Part shown: in pieces, positions 1 to 6,786 of the stretch | How positions within the stretch are numbered: the stretch's first letter is position 1 | Layout of the letters: each line of letters begins with the position of its first letter | Assembly (NCBI GenBank): GCA_905373565.1 | Contig: CAJPTT010000047.1 | Span: 1-10,447, forward strand | Direction: 5' to 3' | Length of the DNA stretch: 10,447 nt | Source of the DNA: an uncultured Treponema sp. | GTDB taxonomy: Bacteria > Spirochaetota > Spirochaetia > Treponematales > Treponemataceae | Notes under the pieces: generated by a model | What the model was told of the DNA's origin: nothing | Seen by the model: only the letters and a program-made list of their open reading frames with translations | Databases searched by the model: none | Made by a program: the position numbers and the translations under genes

Positions 1-20
1 CCCCGACGCAAGCGTCGGGG
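1..20. repeat. GC-rich perfect hairpin at the window edge
   Basis: Positions 1-8 (CCCCGACG) are the exact reverse complement of 13-20 (CGTCGGGG), with a CAAG loop. No T-run follows on the plus strand, so it is not a classical intrinsic terminator for a plus-strand gene. The bases to its left are outside the window. It could be a REP-like intergenic palindrome, a terminator for an unseen minus-strand gene, or a structure ahead of the radical SAM gene that starts 28 bases later. Confidence 0.6.
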
Positions 21-47
21 TACAATGCTCAACATTTCGCATAAAAG

Positions 48-1385
48 ATGAGCGATGCATATAATAATTATACGGTTAAAGACGGTATCCTCGTTACCCG
101 CTATAAAAATGTTGTGAATTTGTTTGAAATTGCTTCATCAAAAATATATTACACTGATGACGCATGTGATACGAATGTTAATCATTTAATAAAAAAAATA
201 AAGGCGCTGCATAATCCTAAAATAGAATGTAATCGTATTTTCAGTAATGAAATAACCGGTATATCAATCGGATGTGCGGATACCTGTAACCTTGCCTGTA
301 CGTATTGTTACGCCCATGCAGGAACCTATCATAGTACCCATGTAAAAAAAATAATGGATACGGAGCTCTTTAATAAGTTATTCGACTATCTTGTGCATCT
401 GCCTCATCCGGTACAGACAATAACCTTTTTCGGCGGTGAACCGCTCTTAGCGTTCAAGGATATAAAGGAATTTATCCCGAAATTAAATGCCGCATACAAA
501 AAAATATTCGATACGGTACCCAAATACGCCGCAATAACAAACGGAACACTGATAACCGATGAAATGGCCGATTTTTTTAACCGCTATTTTTATGCGTTGT
601 CTATCAGCATAGACGGACCAAAGCAAATATGCGATAAAACACGTATTTTTCTTAATCCCCGCCAAAGTGTACATGATACAATAAGGCGTGCAATGAATAT
701 TTTAAATAAGAAAAAAAGAAACTATTTCCTTGCTGCATCGGCAACCCTTTCTCCCGATACGATGATTCAAGCGCAAGCTCTGGGGGCCGAAGCATATCGG
801 CGTTCTTTTTTTGCATTGGGATTCGATCAGGTAGCCATATTCGAAGCATCAGGAATACCGTGGCCGGATGAATCTCTGCAGGCTGCCTACCGCTTTTATG
901 AGGGCATTATCGAAGAGACCTTCGGCATAATTACAAAGAAAAAAAGCAGTAAGTTGCCGGATAACGGTATTATGGCGTTATTGGTTGATATTCTAAAACA
1001 GCATTATACCGGCGATTGTGTTGCCGGCAAAAGCTATTTTTATTATACGATTGCAGACGGCATCTATCCTTGTCAGCTGTATTACAATGCGCGGAAAAGA
1101 GAGCGGACAGCGTTACGACGAATCGCTATTAAACAATGCCAAAGCTGCCCGGCTCTTAATGTGTGTGATTCGCATTGCGGTGGAGCTGCTTTGTGTGAAA
1201 ATGGCGATGAGAATAATCCGTTGACTTTTCGGTGTGCAATAACATTGTTTAAACTTGATCAAGTAATAAAGCGGTTAGGATATTACGCATTCTACAAAGA
1301 GACGAATGAAGCATATCAAAATATCATCAATGCCGTAAAAACATTTGCCGCTCAAAATGCTGTTTCCAACATATATACACCCTAG
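48..1385 (+). CDS. Radical SAM/SPASM protein, probable peptide maturase
   Basis: A 445-residue radical SAM enzyme. The SAM-binding cluster motif CxxxCxxC is at C80, C84 and C87, followed by GGE at 129-131 and the strand motif SISIDG at 185-190. The C-terminal SPASM region has cysteines 324, 342, 364, 367, 373, 377, 383 and 396; the C-x2-C-x5-C-x3-C core at 364-377 is the usual pattern for ligating auxiliary 4Fe-4S clusters. Known members reductively cleave SAM to modify ribosomally made peptides (thioether or other crosslinks) or, in the anSME branch, oxidise sulfatase residues to formylglycine. No sulfatase is visible here, so peptide maturation is the better guess, but the substrate is unknown. 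The ATG at 48 follows an in-frame TAA at 42-44, so this is the longest possible start, although no strong Shine-Dalgarno precedes it. The first ~75 residues form a separate N-terminal region that could act in peptide recognition. The gene is AT-richer than its downstream neighbours. Confidence 0.88.
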   Translation: MSDAYNNYTVKDGILVTRYKNVVNLFEIASSKIYYTDDACDTNVNHLIKKIKALHNPKIECNRIFSNEITGISIGCADTCNLACTYCYAHAGTYHSTHVKKIMDTELFNKLFDYLVHLPHPVQTITFFGGEPLLAFKDIKEFIPKLNAAYKKIFDTVPKYAAITNGTLITDEMADFFNRYFYALSISIDGPKQICDKTRIFLNPRQSVHDTIRRAMNILNKKKRNYFLAASATLSPDTMIQAQALGAEAYRRSFFALGFDQVAIFEASGIPWPDESLQAAYRFYEGIIEETFGIITKKKSSKLPDNGIMALLVDILKQHYTGDCVAGKSYFYYTIADGIYPCQLYYNARKRERTALRRIAIKQCQSCPALNVCDSHCGGAALCENGDENNPLTFRCAITLFKLDQVIKRLGYYAFYKETNEAYQNIINAVKTFAAQNAVSNIYTP

Positions 1386-1409
1386 TGCTTTTTTACTAAA
1401 CAGATTGCC

Positions 1410-1438
1410 TTGACGAAAATAAATGATGCTTCTATAAC
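1410..1438 (+). promoter_or_regulatory. Sigma-70 type promoter for the transporter operon
   Basis: TTGACG at 1410-1415 and TATAAC at 1433-1438 are separated by 17 bases, one mismatch from consensus in each box. Transcription would start near 1445, about 20 bases before the first permease ATG at 1466, leaving room for the GAGGAA ribosome site at 1448-1453. This suggests the permease cluster can be transcribed independently of the radical SAM gene. Confidence 0.65.
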
Positions 1439-1465
1439 AAGAACGATGAGGAATAATTATAACCG

Positions 1466-2665
1466 ATGAACTTTTTACTATTACTCCGTGCAATCCGTTC
1501 AGGCGGCCGCCATATACGGCGACAGTTTTCCTTTTTTCTTTTTCTAACGTTGTCGTTCTGCCTATTGAGCACGGTTACGATGTTCTTTGATGCACTCAAG
1601 GCGAACCGAGGTCGTTATTTCGCGCAGCGGTATACGGGTTTTTACGGCATCGTCAAAAAAGACTGTTCCAACCTATTGACGGCAAGCCCGCCGCGCGAGG
1701 AAGATTTATTTAATCCTGATGAACTCTGCACTCTGCTCGACCGGCTCGGCATCAGCTATTCGGCACGCTTGAGGAGCTGGGCAACCTTTTACGTCGATGA
1801 ACCTGACCGGCAGGAACTGCGCAATCCGAATCACGTTCTCCTTGTCGCAAGCGACGCTGCTGCGGAAACGGCGCTTTTAAAACATCTCGTTTTTAACGGC
1901 GCCGTACCTCATGAAGGTGCAAACGAAGCGCTCCTCTATGATTCTTCGGTCTCGCAGGAAGCGTTACGGCAGGGTATCATTGTGCAGATGCCCAGTCCGT
2001 TCGGTATTCCTGTATCGGATAAATTCCGACTGACCGGAACGTTCACAAGCGATGAGGCGATGATGCATCAGCCCATCCTTTTTATCGACCGCCGCTTACT
2101 GCTTGAGCTGACCGGCAGGGATGAAAATCTTGCAAGCGATATTGTGCTCGGTCAGCTTTCAGCTTTACAGCGTTTCAGACTTACATGGTTGCTTGCGACG
2201 GAGTACCGCGATTACAAACTGCTTCCGTATACCGATTTTGATAGTATTGCGAAAGCAACGGCGCTTATCAGCGAAACGCTGCGGACATTGCTGTTCTTGT
2301 TTACCGGCATTGTGATACTCTTTTGTATGCTCAATAGCCTAACCATCGCGGTACTGAACCGATCTAAGGAAATCGGAGTATTGCGGGTTATCGGTTACAG
2401 CGCGAACCTTATTATCGGGCTTTTTTGTATTGAATATCTTACAATGTTGGCTGCAGCATGGCTCATCGGATCGGCAGGAATTGCCGCGATTCTGAATACG
2501 CTGCAATTATCCGCAACCGATATCAATCTTGAGTTAGCCTTTGCAGGAAAAGAGTTGGTGATGCATCCGTCGCTCCGTGTCTTTGTGCTACCGTTGTGCG
2601 TATCGGCGCTTATGCTGCTCGGTATTACCGGACTGAGGACGCGGCAAACGCTTGCGCTGTCATAA
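1466..2665 (+). CDS. FtsX/MacB-type ABC transporter permease (LolC/E-like), first copy
   Basis: A 399-residue inner-membrane permease with the type VII (MacB/LolCE) layout: one N-terminal transmembrane helix (about 21-41), a large periplasmic domain (about 45-270), then three C-terminal helices (about 273-296, 313-345, 370-390). Between the second and third helices lies RSKEIGVLRVIG (299-310), the cytoplasmic coupling motif typical of FtsX-domain permeases that touch the ATPase. Family members do not move solute through a channel. They use ATP hydrolysis to drive periplasmic motions that extract lipoproteins or push peptides outward. The ATG is supported by GAGGAA at 1448-1453, with a rather long 12-base gap. 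A second permease follows after 59 bases and the probable ATPase partner lies four genes downstream, so a heterodimeric LolCDE-like or MacB-like complex is likely. The periplasmic domain is not one I recognise in detail, and the cargo is unknown. Confidence 0.85.
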   Translation: MNFLLLLRAIRSGGRHIRRQFSFFLFLTLSFCLLSTVTMFFDALKANRGRYFAQRYTGFYGIVKKDCSNLLTASPPREEDLFNPDELCTLLDRLGISYSARLRSWATFYVDEPDRQELRNPNHVLLVASDAAAETALLKHLVFNGAVPHEGANEALLYDSSVSQEALRQGIIVQMPSPFGIPVSDKFRLTGTFTSDEAMMHQPILFIDRRLLLELTGRDENLASDIVLGQLSALQRFRLTWLLATEYRDYKLLPYTDFDSIAKATALISETLRTLLFLFTGIVILFCMLNSLTIAVLNRSKEIGVLRVIGYSANLIIGLFCIEYLTMLAAAWLIGSAGIAAILNTLQLSATDINLELAFAGKELVMHPSLRVFVLPLCVSALMLLGITGLRTRQTLALS

Positions 2666-2724
2666 CGGATGATGAATAAGCTGTAAGAACAGTCGCAATC
2701 GTAAGGCCTTAGAGGAGAAACCTG

Positions 2725-3957
2725 ATGTATTATGTAAAATGGGCGCTGAAAAATATCATTGGAAATCGGGCGCGCTATACCGTGATGGTCATACTGACAG
2801 CGTTTACCTTTATAACACTCTTGCTCTTTGATGCGGTCATCTCGGGGTATGATATTCAGACAGATCGATTCAGGCAAGCGATAGAAGGTGATATACGAGT
2901 GTCATCCTCTGATGACGGCGGCCTTAGCCCGCTGCTACCCGCCTTATCCGACATAACGGCTTCATCCCCCTGTACGGTTTTTTATCCTGCGGCGCTCATC
3001 GATGGCGTCCGTTTGATTACCGATACCGGCGATATGACCGTACAGCTTGCAGGGGTTACTGACGGATACGCACAAACGCTGCTAAACTCGTGCACTGTGC
3101 TTAAAGAAGGCGCTATGAATTTTTCCCAGCCGGAGAGCTGCCTTGTTGATGCCGATACTGCGGAAAAACTTTCGCTTAAAGCAGGCGATGAAATTACGCT
3201 CTATTTTGAAGCGCCCTCCAAGCACATTATCTCGGCGCCGGTAACCATTGGCGGTATTTTTATTTCGAACTATCTGGCGCACTCCCGTATCGTCTATATG
3301 CCGCTTATCCATGCAGCCGGTTTTATGGAAAAAGAAGATTTTGTCAATACTGTTCTTGGCACGGTTGCGGGCGTTTCTGCGCCGGAACGGGATCAGCGGG
3401 TAAATGATGTTGTCTATGCCGTACGGACAGCCGTAAAAAAAGCCGGTATTTTAGCACGGGTGGAAGCGCCCGATCAGCTGAGCGGCTCTTTCGGGTACTT
3501 TCAGATTTTTGATATTTTTAAGATCATTTTAATCGGATTAAAAAATCTTACCGGTTTTGTGCTTGCGCTTATGCTGCTGTTTGCGGTGCGGAGTGCATAC
3601 TATCTGATTTTTCAAAAGCGGCGGGCGGAAATTGCAACGCTGCGTACCTACGGGATGGACACAAAAGAATTTATACGGATGATTACCGCTGAAACCGTTA
3701 TCGTACTGCTTTTTGCCGCGCTCATTGCTGCTGCCGTTATCATACCGGCCGTTTTTGCGGTACAGGGCTTTCCGGCAGCGTACTATTCGGCAAATCTCAT
3801 CGCGGTATTCGGCGGCCCGTCCGTTGTGCTGCACTTTGACGGAATACGCATCGCGGCAATGGCGGTTGTTATTGCTGCAGTTAATCTTGCCGCATCAATG
3901 CTGTCAATGTGTCGCGCGTTACGCACGGAAACAGCCCGTCTTTCTGCTGAAAGTTAA
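2725..3957 (+). CDS. FtsX/MacB-type ABC transporter permease (LolC/E-like), second copy
   Basis: A 410-residue permease with the same plan as its upstream neighbour: helix 1 about 18-40, periplasmic domain about 42-268, helices about 272-296, 317-346 and 374-396, and a coupling motif KRRAEIATLRTYGM at 298-311. The two permeases share architecture but little obvious sequence outside the coupling segment, so they probably form an asymmetric pair like LolC and LolE rather than being a recent duplication. The periplasmic part includes VDADTAEKLSLKAGDEITL (141-159), which resembles the conserved stretch of MacB-like periplasmic core domains where a residue-rich turn precedes a 'GD.I.L' strand. The start has a good ribosome site, AGAGGAGAAA at 2711-2720. 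The 59-base gap before it contains the 10-bp palindrome TAAGGCCTTA (2702-2711) but no obvious promoter, so it is probably cotranscribed with the first permease. Confidence 0.86.
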   Translation: MYYVKWALKNIIGNRARYTVMVILTAFTFITLLLFDAVISGYDIQTDRFRQAIEGDIRVSSSDDGGLSPLLPALSDITASSPCTVFYPAALIDGVRLITDTGDMTVQLAGVTDGYAQTLLNSCTVLKEGAMNFSQPESCLVDADTAEKLSLKAGDEITLYFEAPSKHIISAPVTIGGIFISNYLAHSRIVYMPLIHAAGFMEKEDFVNTVLGTVAGVSAPERDQRVNDVVYAVRTAVKKAGILARVEAPDQLSGSFGYFQIFDIFKIILIGLKNLTGFVLALMLLFAVRSAYYLIFQKRRAEIATLRTYGMDTKEFIRMITAETVIVLLFAALIAAAVIIPAVFAVQGFPAAYYSANLIAVFGGPSVVLHFDGIRIAAMAVVIAAVNLAASMLSMCRALRTETARLSAES

Positions 3958-3969
3958 GAAGGCATGTGC

Positions 3970-3991
3970 GGAGGGGGAGACGTCCCCCTCC
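3970..3991 (+). other. Strong GC hairpin in the leader of the LolA-like gene
   Basis: GGAGGGGGA at 3970-3978 is the perfect reverse complement of 3983-3991, with loop GACG. It lies between the second permease stop (3957) and the LolA-like ribosome site (from 4000). No T-run follows, so it is not a typical terminator. In the mRNA it could protect the downstream message from 3' exonucleases, tune the amount of LolA-like protein relative to the permeases, or be a dispersed palindromic repeat. Confidence 0.65.
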
Positions 3992-3999
3992 AAAAGAAG

Positions 4000-4005
4000 A
4001 AGGAG
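4000..4005 (+). promoter_or_regulatory. Ribosome binding site deciding the LolA-like start
   Basis: AAGGAG lies 12 bases before the ATG at 4018. An in-frame ATG at 3964 would give 18 extra charged residues in front of the signal peptide and would translate through the GC hairpin, so 4018 is the better start. Confidence 0.6.
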
Positions 4006-4017
4006 AAAATAGAAGAT

Positions 4018-4761
4018 ATGAAAAAGGGAAGATGCTTGCTCATCGTTGTGTTGCTTTTTTTGTTGATATGCGGATTGACGGCGCAGGAGAGCGATTACGA
4101 GTCGGTGTTTTTGGCGGCTGACCGGCTGTTTCCGCAGGAGGCGAAGCTGACGTTGACGATGCAGAGTACAAAAAAGGGAAAGGCGCGCGATAAGGTTGGG
4201 TTTACGTGTTATATGAGCGGGACGGAAAAATATTTGCTGATTATGGAGTATCCGCGGATTTTGCAGGGACAGCTGCAGCTGCGGGCGGGTGATGTGATTT
4301 ATTTTTACAATAATAAAGTTAATAAGATGAATAAGATGAGTGCGGCGGCGGCGTTTATGGGAACGTCGATTGCGCAGGAGGATATTATGAATACCACGCT
4401 GTCGCGGATGTATCGGGCGTGCGGCGGAAGTGAGCAGACGGTAGATGGGATTGAATGCCGGTGTGTGGAGCTTGAACCGACGGTTTCCGATGCGGCGTAT
4501 AAAAAAATTTTGGTGTATATCAAAAAAGAGAACGGAATACTGTTGAAGCGGGAATATTTTTCGTATAAGGGCGGATTGATCAAAACGATGCGGGTGCTGG
4601 ATTCGCGGGTAAGCGCGGACGGGTACGAGTTTTTGAAGGTTGCAACCGAGATGATCGGGAACTCAGGCGAATCGACGGTGTTGACTTTTGAGCGGTTTGA
4701 CCGCACGGCGGCGGTTGATCCTCGACTGTTTGAAGTGCAGCGGTTGAAGTATATCCGCTAG
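4018..4761 (+). CDS. LolA-like outer-membrane lipoprotein-sorting protein
   Basis: A 247-residue exported protein. Residues 1-22 form a signal peptide (KKGR, a hydrophobic core of L/I/V, then GLTA before Q23), giving a periplasmic product of about 225 residues. The body has the alternating-strand look of the LolA/LolB fold, and FMGTSIAQEDI (113-123) matches the 'F.G..f..eD' signature of the 'outer membrane lipoprotein-sorting protein' family. Later strand segments (ILVYIKKENGILLKREYF, 164-181) fit the same family. Family knowledge suggests an unclosed beta-barrel that shields acyl chains of a lipoprotein or lipid between an inner-membrane ABC extractor and the outer membrane. Its place between LolCE-like permeases and a LolD-like ATPase supports that. 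A C18 in LLIC is a poor lipobox, so a soluble periplasmic protein is preferred over a lipoprotein. Third codon positions are unusually rich in G compared with flanking genes. I cannot see whether it serves general lipoproteins or a dedicated cargo. Confidence 0.8.
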   Translation: MKKGRCLLIVVLLFLLICGLTAQESDYESVFLAADRLFPQEAKLTLTMQSTKKGKARDKVGFTCYMSGTEKYLLIMEYPRILQGQLQLRAGDVIYFYNNKVNKMNKMSAAAAFMGTSIAQEDIMNTTLSRMYRACGGSEQTVDGIECRCVELEPTVSDAAYKKILVYIKKENGILLKREYFSYKGGLIKTMRVLDSRVSADGYEFLKVATEMIGNSGESTVLTFERFDRTAAVDPRLFEVQRLKYIR

Positions 4762-4776
4762 ACGGGATTCAAGGCC

Positions 4777-6033
4777 ATGAAGCGTATAACGATAACGGAA
4801 AAACGCCGGATTGCGGGGATATGCTGTGCGCTGATGACAGCTGTTACTGCCTGCGTGCTTTCTGCGGAAGAGGCGCTGCCAACAGAAACCGCAGTGACGG
4901 AGAATGCTCCTTCTGTCGATATGGCACCTGAAGAAGCCTCACCATCTGAAGAGGAGATGCGTTCTTCTTTTGTATTCGGCGCTTCGGCGTTTATCAAATG
5001 GCGGGAAAAGAATACCGGCTATATTGCCGGCAAGTATAAAGATGCGGGGAATTTTTACGGACAAGTCGGCGGCGCTCTTTTTATCGAAGGCAGCGCGCCG
5101 TTTATCGCAAACTATTACGCAAAGCTGCTTTTGACGGCGCCGCTTAATACCGCAGCAAACGGACAGACTGAAGGGCATATCGTATCGCTTGAAAAAATAT
5201 ACTTTAAAAGCAGGATTACGGATTTTTTATACCTAACGGCGGGCAAAACGGAGCTTGATACATTCAGGCGGTTCAAAAAACCGGTCGGGCTTGCCGCTCT
5301 GGAATTTCTTGCAGGCGATTTGTGGGCAGTTACGCTGCTGCCGTATTTTATCGAGGTGAAGGACTGGAAGGATGTAAGTTTTGCCTGCGGCATCAGCGGG
5401 GATTTTATCGAGTGGGCAGTCAATGGGCAAGTGTATTGGGAACAGCAGCAAAACTGGATCGGCGAAGCGCAGGTGCAATATATTAGGGGTTTTTTTACGG
5501 GAACGTTGTCCGGAACGGTAAAGCAAAAGGCGGACAACCGCTATTTTACCGAAACGGGAGGCCGTTGGAATGCAGCTCGGGAACGGAACGACCGCAGGGG
5601 TAATGCTTTCCCCGTATACGGCGGAGCGGCAGCCGAATGCGCGTTTACCTTCCGTCCGGTAAGTTTTTCAGTAGGGTACGAGTTTTGCAGCGAAGGCTAT
5701 ACCGCGCAAGAAGCGGACTCCTTTAAACGGGCGGTTTCGGCACAGCCTGTATTTGCGGATGGATACCGCGAAGAAGTATTCGATCCTCATGTACTGAATG
5801 CCGCATTCACGCTGCATGATACGGTTATTCCGAATGTAACGCTGCGTACGGAATACCGGCTGGGGCTTCCGCTCATTGGGCTAAAAGCTATTCACCGGCT
5901 TGAATATGCCGTCAACCGGTATTTTACGGTTGAGCTTATCCATGAACTGCGCTGGTCGCAGGACGGAGGCGGCTACCGGCTGTTCAGCCCTTTCCGAAAT
6001 AGTGTGCAGGTGGGTGGTCATATTCACATATAA
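4777..6033 (+). CDS. Secreted protein, probable outer-membrane beta-barrel
   Basis: A 418-residue exported protein of no family I can name securely. A basic start (KRITITEKRR) and hydrophobic segment end in VLSA (27-30), a likely signal-peptidase I site. Next comes an acidic, Ala/Pro/Ser-rich stretch (about 31-62) that looks like a flexible periplasmic linker. The remainder is full of short amphipathic, aromatic-bounded strands with Gly/Asn turns (for example FYGQVGGALFIEGSAPFI, ITDFLYLTAGKTEL, VTLRTEYRLGLPL, YFTVELIHELRW), as expected for an outer-membrane barrel of roughly 16 strands. The C-terminus (VQVGGHIHI) alternates like a last strand but lacks the classical terminal Phe. The start is 15 bases after the LolA-like stop with only AAGG (4771-4774) ahead of it, so translational coupling is plausible. 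In this operon it could be the receiver or exit port for cargo carried by the LolA-like protein, or the cargo itself. That is inference. Confidence 0.68.
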   Translation: MKRITITEKRRIAGICCALMTAVTACVLSAEEALPTETAVTENAPSVDMAPEEASPSEEEMRSSFVFGASAFIKWREKNTGYIAGKYKDAGNFYGQVGGALFIEGSAPFIANYYAKLLLTAPLNTAANGQTEGHIVSLEKIYFKSRITDFLYLTAGKTELDTFRRFKKPVGLAALEFLAGDLWAVTLLPYFIEVKDWKDVSFACGISGDFIEWAVNGQVYWEQQQNWIGEAQVQYIRGFFTGTLSGTVKQKADNRYFTETGGRWNAARERNDRRGNAFPVYGGAAAECAFTFRPVSFSVGYEFCSEGYTAQEADSFKRAVSAQPVFADGYREEVFDPHVLNAAFTLHDTVIPNVTLRTEYRLGLPLIGLKAIHRLEYAVNRYFTVELIHELRWSQDGGGYRLFSPFRNSVQVGGHIHI

Positions 6034-6063
6034 CCGTTCGTATGTAGTTGAGCAGTATATATC

Positions 6064-6068
6064 GGAGG
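6064..6068 (+). promoter_or_regulatory. Shine-Dalgarno that picks the second of two ATGs
   Basis: GGAGG ends one base before the ATG at 6070 and four bases before the ATG at 6073. The spacing favours the second ATG, though the difference is a single Met. Confidence 0.6.
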
Positions 6069-6072
6069 AATG

Positions 6073-6735
6073 ATGATAGTATTGAAGGATATCGGTAAAA
6101 CGTATAACAGCGGGGGTGTACGCTTTTGCGCATTGCAGCATGTCTGTTTGACGATTGAGGAAGGAGCCTTTGTTGCCGTCAAAGGGCCGTCGGGCAGCGG
6201 GAAGACAACGCTCTTGAATATCTTGGGGACGCTCGACTCTCCTGATAGCGGTTCATATCTTTTCCGCGGGCGGGAGGTTGGCACATTGAAGCCGAAGGAG
6301 AAAAACCGGTTCCGTCGCGATACGCTGGGGTTCGTGTTTCAGAATTTTAATTTGATTCCCGAATTAACAGTGTTTGAGAATATCGAAATCCCGCTATTGA
6401 TTGTCAAAGAACGAAACCGGAAAGAGCGGGTATTGGCGGCGGCGGAAGCGGTCGGGCTTACCCGGCATCTAAAACACCGCCCCTCGCAGCTTTCCGGCGG
6501 GCAACAGCAGCGGGTGTCGATTGCCCGTGCAGCGGTTAAGCGCCCTGCGCTGATTCTTGCCGATGAGCCGACAGCCAATCTCGATTCAAAGACGGGCAGC
6601 GGGATTATTGCGCTGTTATCCGAACTGCGCACGCAATACGGTACGACGATTGTCCTTACTTCCCACGACGAACACATATTACAAAAGGCTGACCGCTGCA
6701 TCGCCTTGCACGACGGTACGGTGGCGGAAGCATAG
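6073..6735 (+). CDS. LolD/MacB-family ABC transporter ATP-binding protein
   Basis: A 220-residue stand-alone nucleotide-binding subunit with every catalytic motif intact (numbered from the Met at 6073): Walker A GPSGSGKTT 38-46, Q-loop Q90 in FVFQNFNLIPELTVFENI, signature LSGGQQQR 140-147, Walker B LILADEP 160-166 with catalytic E165, D-loop NLDS, and switch His198 in TSHD. The Q-loop run 'FQ.FNLIPELTV.ENI' and 'ADEPTANLDS' are typical of the LolD/MacB/FtsE group that powers FtsX-type permeases. It should therefore sit on the cytoplasmic face under the two permeases encoded at 1466-3957. It is last in the operon, 36 bases after the beta-barrel gene, and has the best ribosome site in the cluster. 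It ends facing the convergent cystalysin gene with about 50 bases between the stops, where I see no clear terminator hairpin. No membrane or periplasmic domain is fused, unlike MacB. Confidence 0.93.
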   Translation: MIVLKDIGKTYNSGGVRFCALQHVCLTIEEGAFVAVKGPSGSGKTTLLNILGTLDSPDSGSYLFRGREVGTLKPKEKNRFRRDTLGFVFQNFNLIPELTVFENIEIPLLIVKERNRKERVLAAAEAVGLTRHLKHRPSQLSGGQQQRVSIARAAVKRPALILADEPTANLDSKTGSGIIALLSELRTQYGTTIVLTSHDEHILQKADRCIALHDGTVAEA

Positions 6736-6786
6736 CGGAAAGAAAGGATAGCCGCGATGGGACTGTCACCTATGAGATAATCACTT

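Noticed and set aside
2702..2711. 10-bp palindrome TAAGGCCTTA as an operator
   Set aside because: Short, adjacent to the ribosome site of the second permease and without a promoter nearby; likely chance.
3964..4017. Longer start for the LolA-like protein at the ATG at 3964
   Set aside because: It would put 18 charged residues ahead of a good signal peptide and be read through a GC hairpin; the ribosome site at 4000-4005 fits 4018.
4305..4706. 133-residue open frame on the minus strand inside the LolA-like gene
   Set aside because: It is a by-product of the G-rich third positions of the plus-strand gene, with no recognisable protein features.
5115..5537. 140-residue open frame on the minus strand inside the barrel gene
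   Set aside because: Antisense to a gene with signal peptide and strand pattern; Cys/Ser-rich composition typical of a shadow frame.
6757..6780. Seven-codon ORF (MGLSPMR) after the ATPase gene
   Set aside because: Far too short to support as a gene, and no conservation can be assessed from one sequence.
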